Below are positions 1 through 7,511 of a DNA stretch of 64,000 nt, in pieces (the first letter of the stretch is position 1; every line of letters begins with the position of its first letter). Source of the stretch: Rheinheimera sp. Lineage in GTDB: Bacteria > Pseudomonadota > Gammaproteobacteria > Enterobacterales > Alteromonadaceae. The notes beneath the pieces were generated by a model. It was not told the DNA's origin and ran no database searches. It saw only the letters and a program-made list of their open reading frames with translations. Position numbers and translations under genes: made by a program. The stretch is from NCBI GenBank assembly GCA_003482455.1, contig DMYW01000059.1:1-64000 (forward strand), in the 5' to 3' direction.

Positions 1-15
1 GCTTTTAAAACGGCG

Positions 16-230
16 CGCCGCAAAGGCGAAATTAGTTTTTTAAAATCCAAAAAACAGCCTGCGAAGGTAACGCCTGCGGCAGGCATACCCGCTCGCCGCG
101 CAGGCGAAAATCATTTAAAAAATCAACCAAAAACCAGCGTGCGAAACCAAAGCCTGCTTGCAGGCAAACGCACTCGCCGCGAAGGCGAAAAACTATTTTA
201 CAAAGCACCGCAAAACCAACGTGCGCTCTA
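16..230. repeat. Degenerate ~80-bp tandem repeat with palindromic modules
   Basis: Three degenerate tandem copies begin with the block CGCCGCnnAGGCGAAA at 16, 94 and 175 (spacings 78 and 81). Each block is followed by an A/T-rich stretch and a CAnCsTGCG-like block. Copies 1 and 2 also contain a short perfect hairpin, GCCTGC/GCAGGC, at 72-84 and 152-165. The third copy decays before the amylase stop codon at 239. No gene is visible in 1-238. The array lies just past the 3' end of the amylase gene, so it could act in RNA 3'-end stability or termination, or be a REP/BIME-like element. That role is inference. Confidence 0.6.
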
Positions 231-238
231 AAAAAACA

Positions 239-2173
239 TCACCGCTGTTGACGATACACCTGATACCCCCACGCGGGCAGCGATACATCTACGGCGCGCA
301 AATCAGCCGGCAACTCAGTGCCACCAAACCATTCGGTTAGCGGTTTGGCGCTTTTCGCCCATACTGGCGCATCAAGAGCTAATTGATAACTGACTGGTTT
401 ATCCGACAAATTGGCGACGACCAGCAACTGCTCAGTGTCGCTTTGGCGGACAAACACCACTTGCTGGTCGTTAAAACCAGCGACGCCAGCAAGCGCAGCA
501 TTTAGCGGTTGATAGCTGCCACGAAGGGCAGGGCTTTGCGCGTGCAATTGCATCAAGCGCACGTAAGCAGTGCGCAGCTGGGTTTGCGCCGGGGTTAATA
601 AAGCGCCGTCAAACTTGCCGCCGTTTAGCCAGTTTTGATGGGCTGGCACGCCGACATAGTCAAAAATACTGGTGCGGCTGGGTTTACCAAAGCCTGCATC
701 GAGGGCGCCGGCTTCACCGACTTCTTGGCCGAAATACAGCAGTGTCGGCGAGTCGCTAATCAGCGCGGACACCACCATCGCAGGTAAGCCGCGTTTCGCG
801 TCGCCGGCAAATTCTGGCGAGGCGATGCGCTGCTCGTCGTGGTTTTCTAAAAACTTCAGCATATGCTGACTGATATCGGCGATCTCGGCTTGTTTGCTCA
901 AAAGCGCGGTGGCGCTGCCGTGGCCTTGCATCAGCGGTTTTAACGCATCGTAAAAGCCCACTTTGTCGTACAGGTAATCCATCTTGCCGAGCTTGATGTA
1001 GTCACGATACAGCGGCGGTTGGTAGACCTCGGCAATCAGCACGGCGTCTGGGTTTTTCAGCTTGATATGGCTATTGAGGTAACTCCAAAACTCCACCGGC
1101 ACCATTTCGGCCATGTCAAAGCGAAAGCCGTCGACGCCCATCGCCAGCCAATACTGCGTGATATCGCGAAATTTCAGCCATGAATTCGGTACATCGACGC
1201 CTTGCCAAAACGCCGCAACGTCGGCGTAGGATTTATCTGCGTAGTCAGCGGGCAAACGTGGGAAGTCATAGCTGCCGTCGGGTTTGACGCCGTAGTTAAT
1301 TTTTACCGTTTCAAACCAGTCGTTAAAATCCGGTTTGGCTTTGCGTGCACCGTTGCCGGTCCACTTGGCGGGCATTTCTGTAAATTTGCCATCAAGCAGC
1401 GGGTGTTTTTCACCGCCCAGCGGCTGGTAACCTGCTGGCGCGTCAGGGACTTCGAAGGCTTGCCCTGGCACGTAATAAAAGTTGTTGTGCTTGCTGTATT
1501 CAATGCTGACGTCATCGTCTTGACCAAAGTCGCGCACACCGTCGGGTTTGCTGACCGACTCATATCGCCGAGCGACATGGTTTGGCACTATGTCGATCAC
1601 CACTTTTAGCCCATGCTGATGCGCGCGCGCCAGCAATGCTTTGAATTCCTCCAAACGTTGAGCGGGGTCAACGGCTAAATCTGGATTGACGCTGTAATAA
1701 TCTTTCACCGCATACGGCGAGCCTGCGCGGCCTTTGACCACATCGGGGTCATCATCGCTAATGCCATAGGCTTTGTAGTCGGCAACCAGCGCATGATGCG
1801 GCACGCCGGTCAGCCACAGATGCGTGACGCCCATCGCTTTAAGTGACAAAAGCGCTGCGTCATTGATGTCATTAAATTTCCCCACGCCATTTTGCGCAGC
1901 CGTGCCCCAAGGCTGATTAGTAGCGTTGCTGTTGCCAAACAAGCGGGTAAACGCTTGATAGACAAAGATTTTGCCTTGTGGTTTTTCGTCAGTCGCCATG
2001 GTTTGGGTGTCCTGCGCTGTGCCCGCCTGCTCTGTTACTGCCTCGCTAGCGTGCTGCGAGGTGCTTGGTTGGCAAGCACTTAAGCTCACGGTAAGTGCAG
2101 CACCTAATGCCAAGGCTAGGCTAGTTTGCAAAATTCGGGCAACCGGGTGAAGGCGAGACGGAAGTTGGCGCAT
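239..2173 (-). CDS. Secreted GH13 alpha-amylase family lipoprotein
   Basis: Predicted alpha-glucan hydrolase (about 644 aa) acting outside the cytoplasm. The N-terminus is a lipoprotein signal ending in the lipobox LSAC, so the protein is probably anchored in the outer membrane. The four GH13 regions are present: DIVPNH near residue 190, GFRFDMAE near 352 (nucleophile Asp), IAEVYQP near 379 (acid/base Glu) and ENHDEQ near 445 (transition-state Asp). An in-frame ATG exists at 2203, but the one at 2173 has an AAGGA Shine-Dalgarno at good spacing and puts the signal peptide at the right place, so 2173 was chosen. The gene is monocistronic and divergent from the M28 peptidase. A LacI-type palindrome about 60 bp upstream suggests maltodextrin-responsive control. 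Exact substrate specificity (amylase, neopullulanase or another glucanase) is not resolved. Confidence 0.9.
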   Translation of the reverse strand: MRQLPSRLHPVARILQTSLALALGAALTVSLSACQPSTSQHASEAVTEQAGTAQDTQTMATDEKPQGKIFVYQAFTRLFGNSNATNQPWGTAAQNGVGKFNDINDAALLSLKAMGVTHLWLTGVPHHALVADYKAYGISDDDPDVVKGRAGSPYAVKDYYSVNPDLAVDPAQRLEEFKALLARAHQHGLKVVIDIVPNHVARRYESVSKPDGVRDFGQDDDVSIEYSKHNNFYYVPGQAFEVPDAPAGYQPLGGEKHPLLDGKFTEMPAKWTGNGARKAKPDFNDWFETVKINYGVKPDGSYDFPRLPADYADKSYADVAAFWQGVDVPNSWLKFRDITQYWLAMGVDGFRFDMAEMVPVEFWSYLNSHIKLKNPDAVLIAEVYQPPLYRDYIKLGKMDYLYDKVGFYDALKPLMQGHGSATALLSKQAEIADISQHMLKFLENHDEQRIASPEFAGDAKRGLPAMVVSALISDSPTLLYFGQEVGEAGALDAGFGKPSRTSIFDYVGVPAHQNWLNGGKFDGALLTPAQTQLRTAYVRLMQLHAQSPALRGSYQPLNAALAGVAGFNDQQVVFVRQSDTEQLLVVANLSDKPVSYQLALDAPVWAKSAKPLTEWFGGTELPADLRAVDVSLPAWGYQVYRQQR

Positions 2174-2232
2174 GGCAGAAATCCTTAAGAGCGTTTTTGC
2201 CATGCTAGCACGGCTAAAGCGCTACGCACGGT

Positions 2233-2248
2233 TTGCATACGTTTGCAA
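2233..2248 (-). promoter_or_regulatory. Candidate LacI-family operator upstream of the amylase
   Basis: TTGCATAC/GTTTGCAA is a 16-bp inverted repeat with a central CpG and one mismatched pair between half sites. This is the architecture of LacI-family (MalR/CcpA-like) operators. It lies about 60 bp upstream of the chosen amylase start, in the 345-bp divergent intergenic region. No LacI-type regulator gene is in the window. The rest of 2174-2450 shows no other clear element. Confidence 0.5.
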
Positions 2249-2450
2249 CTGCGTTGCTAGCCGGCAGTAACCATTGGCCGCGCGACTAGGCGGGCGCACC
2301 CAAGGCTCTGTCACGAAAACCTACGGTAAACAGAACGTTAGTAACCGCTGCTTCTATACCAAACAAGCGGCAACTGGCGGCATTTTGCCGCTAAGGCTAC
2401 TTCTCGAAGCGCGCTAAACGCAGTACCATCGGGATAGACCTGCATGTTGC

Positions 2451-2468
2451 AACCCTGGTTGCAGGGTT
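2451..2468 (+). other. Perfect hairpin in leader of M28 peptidase gene
   Basis: AACCCTG-GTTG-CAGGGTT forms a perfect 7-bp stem with a 4-nt loop, about 50 nt upstream of the peptidase start. It is embedded in three TTGCA words (the start of the hairpin, its loop, and just after). It has no T-run, so it is not a normal terminator. It may be an operator or a 5'-leader structure. Confidence 0.35.
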
Positions 2469-2518
2469 AGTTGCAGTGATAAAAAACACAACAAAAAGCT
2501 CTTTCCACGGAGATCCCG

Positions 2519-4219
2519 ATGAAATTTTCAGGAACATGGCTGGCCATCGCCGCGGCGTTGGCTTTGGCAGGTTGCAGTAAACCTGCTGAGACGCCCGCCA
2601 ACACAGCTGCGAGCGCAGCGCCTGCAGCGGCCGAACCTGCTGCCGCAGCATTGCCCGACACCGAGTTAAACCCGAAACTGGCCGAGTACATCAAAACACT
2701 GGCATCCGATGACTTCCAAGGCCGCGCCCCAGCGACCAAGGGTGAAGAAAAAACCACAGCCTATATCGCTGAACAGTTCAAAAACATGGGCTTAAAGCCA
2801 GGCTATAACGGCTCTTATTTGCAACCGGCACAGTTGGTGCGTATTGATCCGGTGCATGTGTCTGAAATGACTTTTAGCGGCGACAAAGCCCCAGCACCAT
2901 TTCAGTACCGTGAGCAAATGTTCACCTGGACCACTCGCGTGACCGAGTTTAGCGAAGTGAAAGACTCGGACATGGTGTTTGTTGGTTACGGTGTCGTTGC
3001 GCCTGAATACGGCTGGAACGACTATGAAGGCCTCGATGTTAAAGGCAAAACCGTAGTGATGTTTGTCAACGACCCAGGCTTTGCCACCAAGGACCCAAAC
3101 CTGTTTACCGGCGATGCGATGACCTATTACGGTCGCTGGACTTACAAGTTCGAAGAAGCCGCGCGCCAAGGCGCGGCCATGGCGTTGATTATCCACGAAA
3201 CTGATGCCGCTTCTTATGGCTGGGAAGTGGTCGCTAAAGGCTCGGCGACCAAGTTTGATTTAGTCAATCCAAATAAAAACGCCGACCGCAACGCGGTGGA
3301 TGGTTGGATCACGTCGGAAGCCGCCAATCAAATTTTCGCCCGCATGGGTGAAACTATTGATTCGATGCGTCAAAAAGCGCTGAGCAAAGACTTCGCACCT
3401 ATTCCGCTGAACTTAAAAGCCTCAGTGTCGGTGAAAAACAACGTGCAAGAATTGGCATCAAACAACGTGGTTGGTTTTATCGAAGGTTCGGAAAAACCAG
3501 ACGAAGTGGTGCTGTACACCGCGCACTGGGACCACTTGGGCGTGGATTTTTCCAATCCGAAAGACAAAGTGTTTAACGGTGCGCAAGACAATGCATCTGG
3601 CACCGGCGGCTTAATTGCGCTGGCGGAATACTTCAGCAAGCAGCCGCAGCCTAAACGTTCTGTGGCCTTTATTGCACTCACCGCCGAAGAGCGTGGTTTA
3701 ATTGGCTCGGCATGGTACGCCAAGAACCCGATTTGGCCAGTCAACAAAACCATCGCCGGTATCAATATGGACGTGTTAAACGTCTACGGCCCGATGAAAG
3801 ATGTAGTGGTCGTCGGCAAAGGCGCCTCTGATTTGGACGACATGGTCGAAACCTACGCCAAACAACAAGGCCGTTATTTAACCAAAGAACCTAACCCAGC
3901 GGCCGGTAACTACTACCGCTCAGACCACTTCAACTTAGCCAAAGTCGGCGTGCCTATGCTGTACATTGAAGGCGGTGTCGACAGCGTTGAACACGGCAAA
4001 GATTGGGGCCTCGCACAGCATCACAACTACAACGAGTGTTGCTACCACAAAGTGGGTGATGAATTCCAAGACAGCTGGGATTTACGCGGTGCGCAACAAG
4101 ATTTGTTCTTGTTCTATAAAGTCGGTGCGCAAATTGCCAACGACACCAGCTTGTGGCCAAACTGGAAAGAAGGCAAAGAGTTCAAAGCGATTCGTGACAA
4201 GTCACTGGCGGCGCAATAA
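2519..4219 (+). CDS. M28 family metallopeptidase, lipoprotein
   Basis: Zinc-dependent aminopeptidase-type exopeptidase (566 aa). The signal peptide ends in the lipobox LAGC, so it is a predicted membrane-anchored lipoprotein of the cell envelope. An inserted protease-associated (PA)-type domain probably occupies about residues 140-270. The five M28 zinc ligands are visible in order: His in TAHWDHLG (about 335), Asp in QDNASG (about 356), Glu-Glu in AEERG (about 388), Asp in NMD (about 417) and His in SDHF (about 469). The ATG at 2519 follows a GGAG Shine-Dalgarno. A strong intrinsic terminator follows, so the gene appears monocistronic. Likely role is peptide utilisation, as for the M16, S9 and DUF885 proteins further along. 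Substrate preference cannot be read from sequence. Confidence 0.92.
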   Translation: MKFSGTWLAIAAALALAGCSKPAETPANTAASAAPAAAEPAAAALPDTELNPKLAEYIKTLASDDFQGRAPATKGEEKTTAYIAEQFKNMGLKPGYNGSYLQPAQLVRIDPVHVSEMTFSGDKAPAPFQYREQMFTWTTRVTEFSEVKDSDMVFVGYGVVAPEYGWNDYEGLDVKGKTVVMFVNDPGFATKDPNLFTGDAMTYYGRWTYKFEEAARQGAAMALIIHETDAASYGWEVVAKGSATKFDLVNPNKNADRNAVDGWITSEAANQIFARMGETIDSMRQKALSKDFAPIPLNLKASVSVKNNVQELASNNVVGFIEGSEKPDEVVLYTAHWDHLGVDFSNPKDKVFNGAQDNASGTGGLIALAEYFSKQPQPKRSVAFIALTAEERGLIGSAWYAKNPIWPVNKTIAGINMDVLNVYGPMKDVVVVGKGASDLDDMVETYAKQQGRYLTKEPNPAAGNYYRSDHFNLAKVGVPMLYIEGGVDSVEHGKDWGLAQHHNYNECCYHKVGDEFQDSWDLRGAQQDLFLFYKVGAQIANDTSLWPNWKEGKEFKAIRDKSLAAQ

Positions 4220-4260
4220 CAGTGCCGCTGGAACTTTTTACCTTGCTGGAGAGTCAGTAG

Positions 4261-4285
4261 AAAACGGCGCGAAAGCGCCGTTTTT
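4261..4285 (+). terminator. Intrinsic terminator after M28 peptidase
   Basis: Perfect 10-bp stem AAAACGGCGC / GCGCCGTTTT around a GAAA tetraloop, running into a T-run. It separates the peptidase from the polysaccharide locus. Confidence 0.9.
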
Positions 4286-4331
4286 GCTCAGCCGAAAAAG
4301 GTAAGACCATTGAACCAGAAGGCATTTTTGC

Positions 4332-4430
4332 TGGGCAATCGAGTTACGATTCGCTACAATGCTGTCGTCAAATTTTACAGAATCTAGTGATTTTTATGCT
4401 TTGAGGTACTTCAGATTTATCGTAAGTACC
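4332..4430 (+). promoter_or_regulatory. Candidate promoter and leader hairpin of the polysaccharide locus
   Basis: A -35-like TGGGCA (4332-4337) and a -10-like TACAAT (4355-4360) are separated by 17 bp. Downstream, GGTACTT (4405-4411) and AAGTACC (4424-4430) form a 7-bp stem in the leader, about 37 nt before the tviB start. The promoter is a visual match only. The hairpin could be an operator or a leader structure. Confidence 0.4.
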
Positions 4431-4466
4431 GGATTTTAAAAGGCTTAATTAGTTAAGGGAATAGGC

Positions 4467-5744
4467 ATGTTTTCAGTTGAAAAAATCCGCATCGGCGTGA
4501 TCGGTTTAGGCTATGTTGGGCTGCCATTGGCGGTCGAATTTGGTAAAAAATACCCAACGCTCGGTTTTGACATCAACCAAAAACGTATCAAAGAACTGTC
4601 CGAGTTCACTGACCATACCCTAGAAGTCGAATCCGACGAAATTAAAGCCTCAAGCCATTTGCAATTTTCTTGTACGCGTGACGACTTAAAAAGCTGCAAT
4701 TTCTTTATCGTCACAGTGCCAACGCCGATTGACGAGCATCGCCGCCCTGACTTAACGCCGTTGATTAAAGCCTCGGAAACACTGGGGCAGGTGATTAAAC
4801 CGGGCGATGTCGTCGTTTACGAATCAACTGTCTACCCAGGCGCCACCGAAGAAGACTGTATTCCGGTGATTGAGCGGGTGTCTGGTCTGAAATTTAACGT
4901 CGATTTTTACGCTGGTTACAGCCCAGAGCGCATTAACCCGGGCGATAAACTACACCGCGTCACCAATATCAAAAAAGTAACGTCAGGCTCGACGCCTGAA
5001 GTTGCAACCTATGTAGACAGCGTGTATGCCAGCATTGTTGAAGCTGGTACGCACAAAGCTTCCAGTATCAAAGTGGCTGAAGCCGCCAAAGTCATTGAAA
5101 ACACCCAACGCGATTTAAACATTGCGCTGATCAATGAACTCGCAGTCATTTTCAACAAATTAGGTATCGACACTGAAGCAGTGCTGCAAGCAGCTGGTAC
5201 CAAATGGAACTTTTTACCGTTCCGTCCAGGTCTGGTAGGCGGTCACTGTATTGGTGTGGACCCTTATTATCTGACGCACAAAGCACAAGCGGTGGGCTAC
5301 CACCCAGAAGTGATTTTGGCCGGCCGGCGCATTAACGACAACATGGGCCGGTATGTGGTGTCGCAGCTGGTTAAAAAAATGATCAAGCAACAACTGCCAG
5401 TGGCAGGCAGCCGCGTGTTAGTGCTTGGTTTGACCTTCAAAGAAAACTGCCCAGATGTTCGTAACACTAAAGTCATTGATATCGTAAATGAACTGCGCGA
5501 ATTTGACTTAGTGCCTGACGTGTATGACCCATGGATCGATATCGCTGAAGCTGAGCACGAATACGGTATCACGCCGATCACCCAGCCAGAGCAAGGCGCT
5601 TACGATGCGGTGATTTTAGCCGTCGCCCACGACCAGTTTAAACAATTGGGTGCTGCGGGGATTCGCGCCTTTGGTAAGCCTGCGCACGTGTTGTATGACC
5701 TGAAGTATGTGCTAAGCGCGGACGACAGCGATATTCGGTTATAA
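4467..5744 (+). CDS. tviB: UDP-N-acetylglucosamine C6-dehydrogenase, TviB family
   Basis: Cytoplasmic nucleotide-sugar dehydrogenase (425 aa) that oxidises C6 of a UDP-HexNAc to the uronate with two NAD+. The N-terminal Rossmann motif GLGYVGLP has glycines 13, 15 and 18. The catalytic cysteine is Cys261 in GGHCIGVDP. The C-terminal UDP-binding domain follows, with the conserved GLTFKENCPDVRN region. Length is normal for TviB/WbpO/WecC-type enzymes. The neighbouring C4-epimerase 10 nt downstream is the classical TviB-TviC pair that makes UDP-GalNAcA, which favours TviB over WecC. The start has an AAGGGA Shine-Dalgarno. It is the first gene of the polysaccharide locus. Confidence 0.9.
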   Translation: MFSVEKIRIGVIGLGYVGLPLAVEFGKKYPTLGFDINQKRIKELSEFTDHTLEVESDEIKASSHLQFSCTRDDLKSCNFFIVTVPTPIDEHRRPDLTPLIKASETLGQVIKPGDVVVYESTVYPGATEEDCIPVIERVSGLKFNVDFYAGYSPERINPGDKLHRVTNIKKVTSGSTPEVATYVDSVYASIVEAGTHKASSIKVAEAAKVIENTQRDLNIALINELAVIFNKLGIDTEAVLQAAGTKWNFLPFRPGLVGGHCIGVDPYYLTHKAQAVGYHPEVILAGRRINDNMGRYVVSQLVKKMIKQQLPVAGSRVLVLGLTFKENCPDVRNTKVIDIVNELREFDLVPDVYDPWIDIAEAEHEYGITPITQPEQGAYDAVILAVAHDQFKQLGAAGIRAFGKPAHVLYDLKYVLSADDSDIRL

Positions 5745-5754
5745 GGAGCTGGCG

Positions 5755-6780
5755 ATGAGTCGTTACACTGAAGTTTGTCAGCAACTACAAGCAAGTCCAA
5801 AACGTTGGTTGGTCACTGGTTGCGCTGGTTTTATCGGTTCTAACTTGTTGGAAACTTTGTTAAAACTTGACCAGCAAGTGGTTGGTTTAGACAACTTTGC
5901 CACCGGTCATCAGCGCAATTTAGATGAAGTTAAGCAGCAAGTAAGTAGCGAGCAATGGGCACGTTTTCAGTTTATCCAAGGGGATATTCGCCATCTCGAT
6001 ACGTGTCAGCAAGCTTGTGCTGGGGTGGACTATGTGTTGCACCAAGCGGCGCTTGGCTCAGTGCCGCGCTCGCTGAACGATCCGATCACCAGTAATGACG
6101 TCAATGTCACGGGCTTTTTGAACATGCTGGTCGCAGCGCGTGACGCCAAAGTGCAAAGCTTTACTTATGCGGCCAGTAGCTCGACGTACGGCGACCACCC
6201 GGCACTGCCCAAAGTAGAAGACAACATTGGCAAACCGCTGTCACCGTATGCGGTGACCAAATACGTCAACGAGTTATACGCCGACGTGTTTGCCAAAAGT
6301 TATGGTTTTGCCGCGATTGGCTTGCGCTATTTTAATGTGTTTGGCAAACGCCAAGATCCAGACGGTGCCTATGCTGCGGTGATCCCAAAGTGGACAGCGT
6401 CGCTGATTAAAGGCGAAACCGTGTTTATTAATGGCGACGGTGAAACCAGCCGCGATTTTTGTTTTATTGAAAACACAGTGCAAATGAACCTGCTGGCGGC
6501 GACTGCGCCTGCTAGCGCTAAAAATCAGGTGTACAACGTGGCTGTGGGTGATCGCACTACACTCAATGATTTGTTTGTAGCGATTAAAGCCGCGCTAAAT
6601 GCCAATGGATTGGTGATTGATGCAAACCCTGACTACCGCGAATTTCGTGCCGGTGATGTACGTCACTCACAAGCGGATGTTAGCAAAGCGCGTGAGTTGC
6701 TGGGTTATGCGCCAGAGTTTCGCATTATGGAAGGGATTGCCAAAGCCATGCCTTGGTATATCGGTTTTCTGAAGAACTAA
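5755..6780 (+). CDS. tviC: UDP-HexNAc C4-epimerase, TviC/WbpP family SDR
   Basis: Extended short-chain dehydrogenase/reductase (341 aa) that interconverts UDP-GlcNAc(A) and UDP-GalNAc(A) at C4, using bound NAD. The nucleotide-binding motif TGCAGFIG (G22, G25, G28) and the catalytic YAVTK (Tyr165, Lys169) are present, with the serine in the SSSTYGD segment. The N-terminal extension before the Rossmann fold is typical of TviC/WbpP. The start has a strong AAGGAG site and is translationally close to tviB. Together the pair should supply UDP-GalNAcA for the polymer. Confidence 0.9.
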   Translation: MSRYTEVCQQLQASPKRWLVTGCAGFIGSNLLETLLKLDQQVVGLDNFATGHQRNLDEVKQQVSSEQWARFQFIQGDIRHLDTCQQACAGVDYVLHQAALGSVPRSLNDPITSNDVNVTGFLNMLVAARDAKVQSFTYAASSSTYGDHPALPKVEDNIGKPLSPYAVTKYVNELYADVFAKSYGFAAIGLRYFNVFGKRQDPDGAYAAVIPKWTASLIKGETVFINGDGETSRDFCFIENTVQMNLLAATAPASAKNQVYNVAVGDRTTLNDLFVAIKAALNANGLVIDANPDYREFRAGDVRHSQADVSKARELLGYAPEFRIMEGIAKAMPWYIGFLKN

Positions 6781-6823
6781 CTGCAGCACACTAGCGCTGT
6801 GGTGACTGTTGTTGAGGTAGACA

Positions 6824-7330
6824 TTGATAGGTGATAAGGATCTTTGGTACTTGGTGTATTGCCGGCCGCGACAAGAATTGCGGGCGCAACAGCACTTGGC
6901 CAATCAGGGTTTTGCCACCTTTTTACCTCGTTTGTGCAAGGCGCCGGATGCGCCATCTAGCAGCCATAAGGATTTGTTGTTTCCGCGTTATCTATTTATT
7001 CAGCCAAAAACCGAGATCCAAACGGCGTGGGGCGCTGTGCGCAGTACCCGCGGCGTCGTGGACTTCGTGCGGTTTTCGGGAAAGCCGGCGACTGTGCCCA
7101 GTGCCATTTTAGTTGGCATTAACGCCGCACAGTTGTCAGGGGCGGCCGCGCCAGTTGCTGAATTTCAGCAAGGTGACAAGGTGCTGATTGACCAAGGCTT
7201 GTATCGCGGTATTGAAGCCATTTGGCAATGCAGCGACGGCGACAAACGCAGCATGCTGCTGATTGAACTGATGCAAACGCAAGTGAGCGTTAGTTTTAGC
7301 AATAAAGAATTTTATAAAGCGCTCAATTAA
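6824..7330 (+). CDS. rfaH: Transcription antiterminator RfaH (NusG paralogue)
   Basis: 168-aa specialised NusG paralogue. The N-terminal NGN domain begins with WYLVYCRPRQE and contains the FLPR and FPRYLF segments typical of RfaH. The C-terminal KOW domain occupies about residues 115-165. RfaH binds RNA polymerase paused at an ops element and suppresses termination in long surface-polysaccharide operons. The start is probably TTG at 6824, because GAGG sits 6 nt upstream and no in-frame ATG precedes the conserved WYL. Unusually, the gene sits inside the locus it should control: an ops core lies 102 bp downstream, before the exporter gene. Confidence 0.88.
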   Translation: MIGDKDLWYLVYCRPRQELRAQQHLANQGFATFLPRLCKAPDAPSSSHKDLLFPRYLFIQPKTEIQTAWGAVRSTRGVVDFVRFSGKPATVPSAILVGINAAQLSGAAAPVAEFQQGDKVLIDQGLYRGIEAIWQCSDGDKRSMLLIELMQTQVSVSFSNKEFYKALN

Positions 7331-7431
7331 CAGGCTTTTTAGCCGTTAAACCTTGAGTGAACGGGTGGGGCAGCCATACGCTGTTTTGCCGCAAACAAGC
7401 AAGTTTTCAGGTTTGGGCCGCACAACTCAAG

Positions 7432-7443
7432 GGCGGTAGCGTG
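7432..7443 (+). promoter_or_regulatory. ops element (RfaH recruitment site)
   Basis: GGCGGTAGCGTG matches the 12-base ops core exactly, on the strand of transcription. It lies in the 181-bp gap between rfaH and the Wza-like gene, about 70 nt before that gene's GTG start. A full JUMPstart sequence is not evident, only the ops core. The location is what RfaH control of the downstream 7.5-28.2 kb operon would need. Confidence 0.85.
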
Positions 7444-7511
7444 CCTAAAGCTTGCTGTACCAGTTTCCATTTTTACGTTTTGACCATTATCTAACACACT
7501 GGAGAGTGACA

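Noticed and set aside
1..238. Possible CRISPR array in the leading repeat region
   Set aside because: Only three degenerate copies, no unique spacers of constant length, and the whole ~80-bp unit is repeated. No cas genes in the window.
1202..1609. Plus-strand ORF of 135 aa opposite the amylase
   Set aside because: It lies entirely antisense to conserved GH13 coding sequence, with no ribosome site or recognisable domain.
6831..7112. Separate ORF overlapping rfaH in another frame
   Set aside because: It is Cys/Arg-rich, matches no family and is fully contained in the well-supported rfaH frame.
7331..7443. Full JUMPstart sequence
   Set aside because: Only the 12-base ops core matches. The upstream part of the 39-bp JUMPstart is not recognisable.
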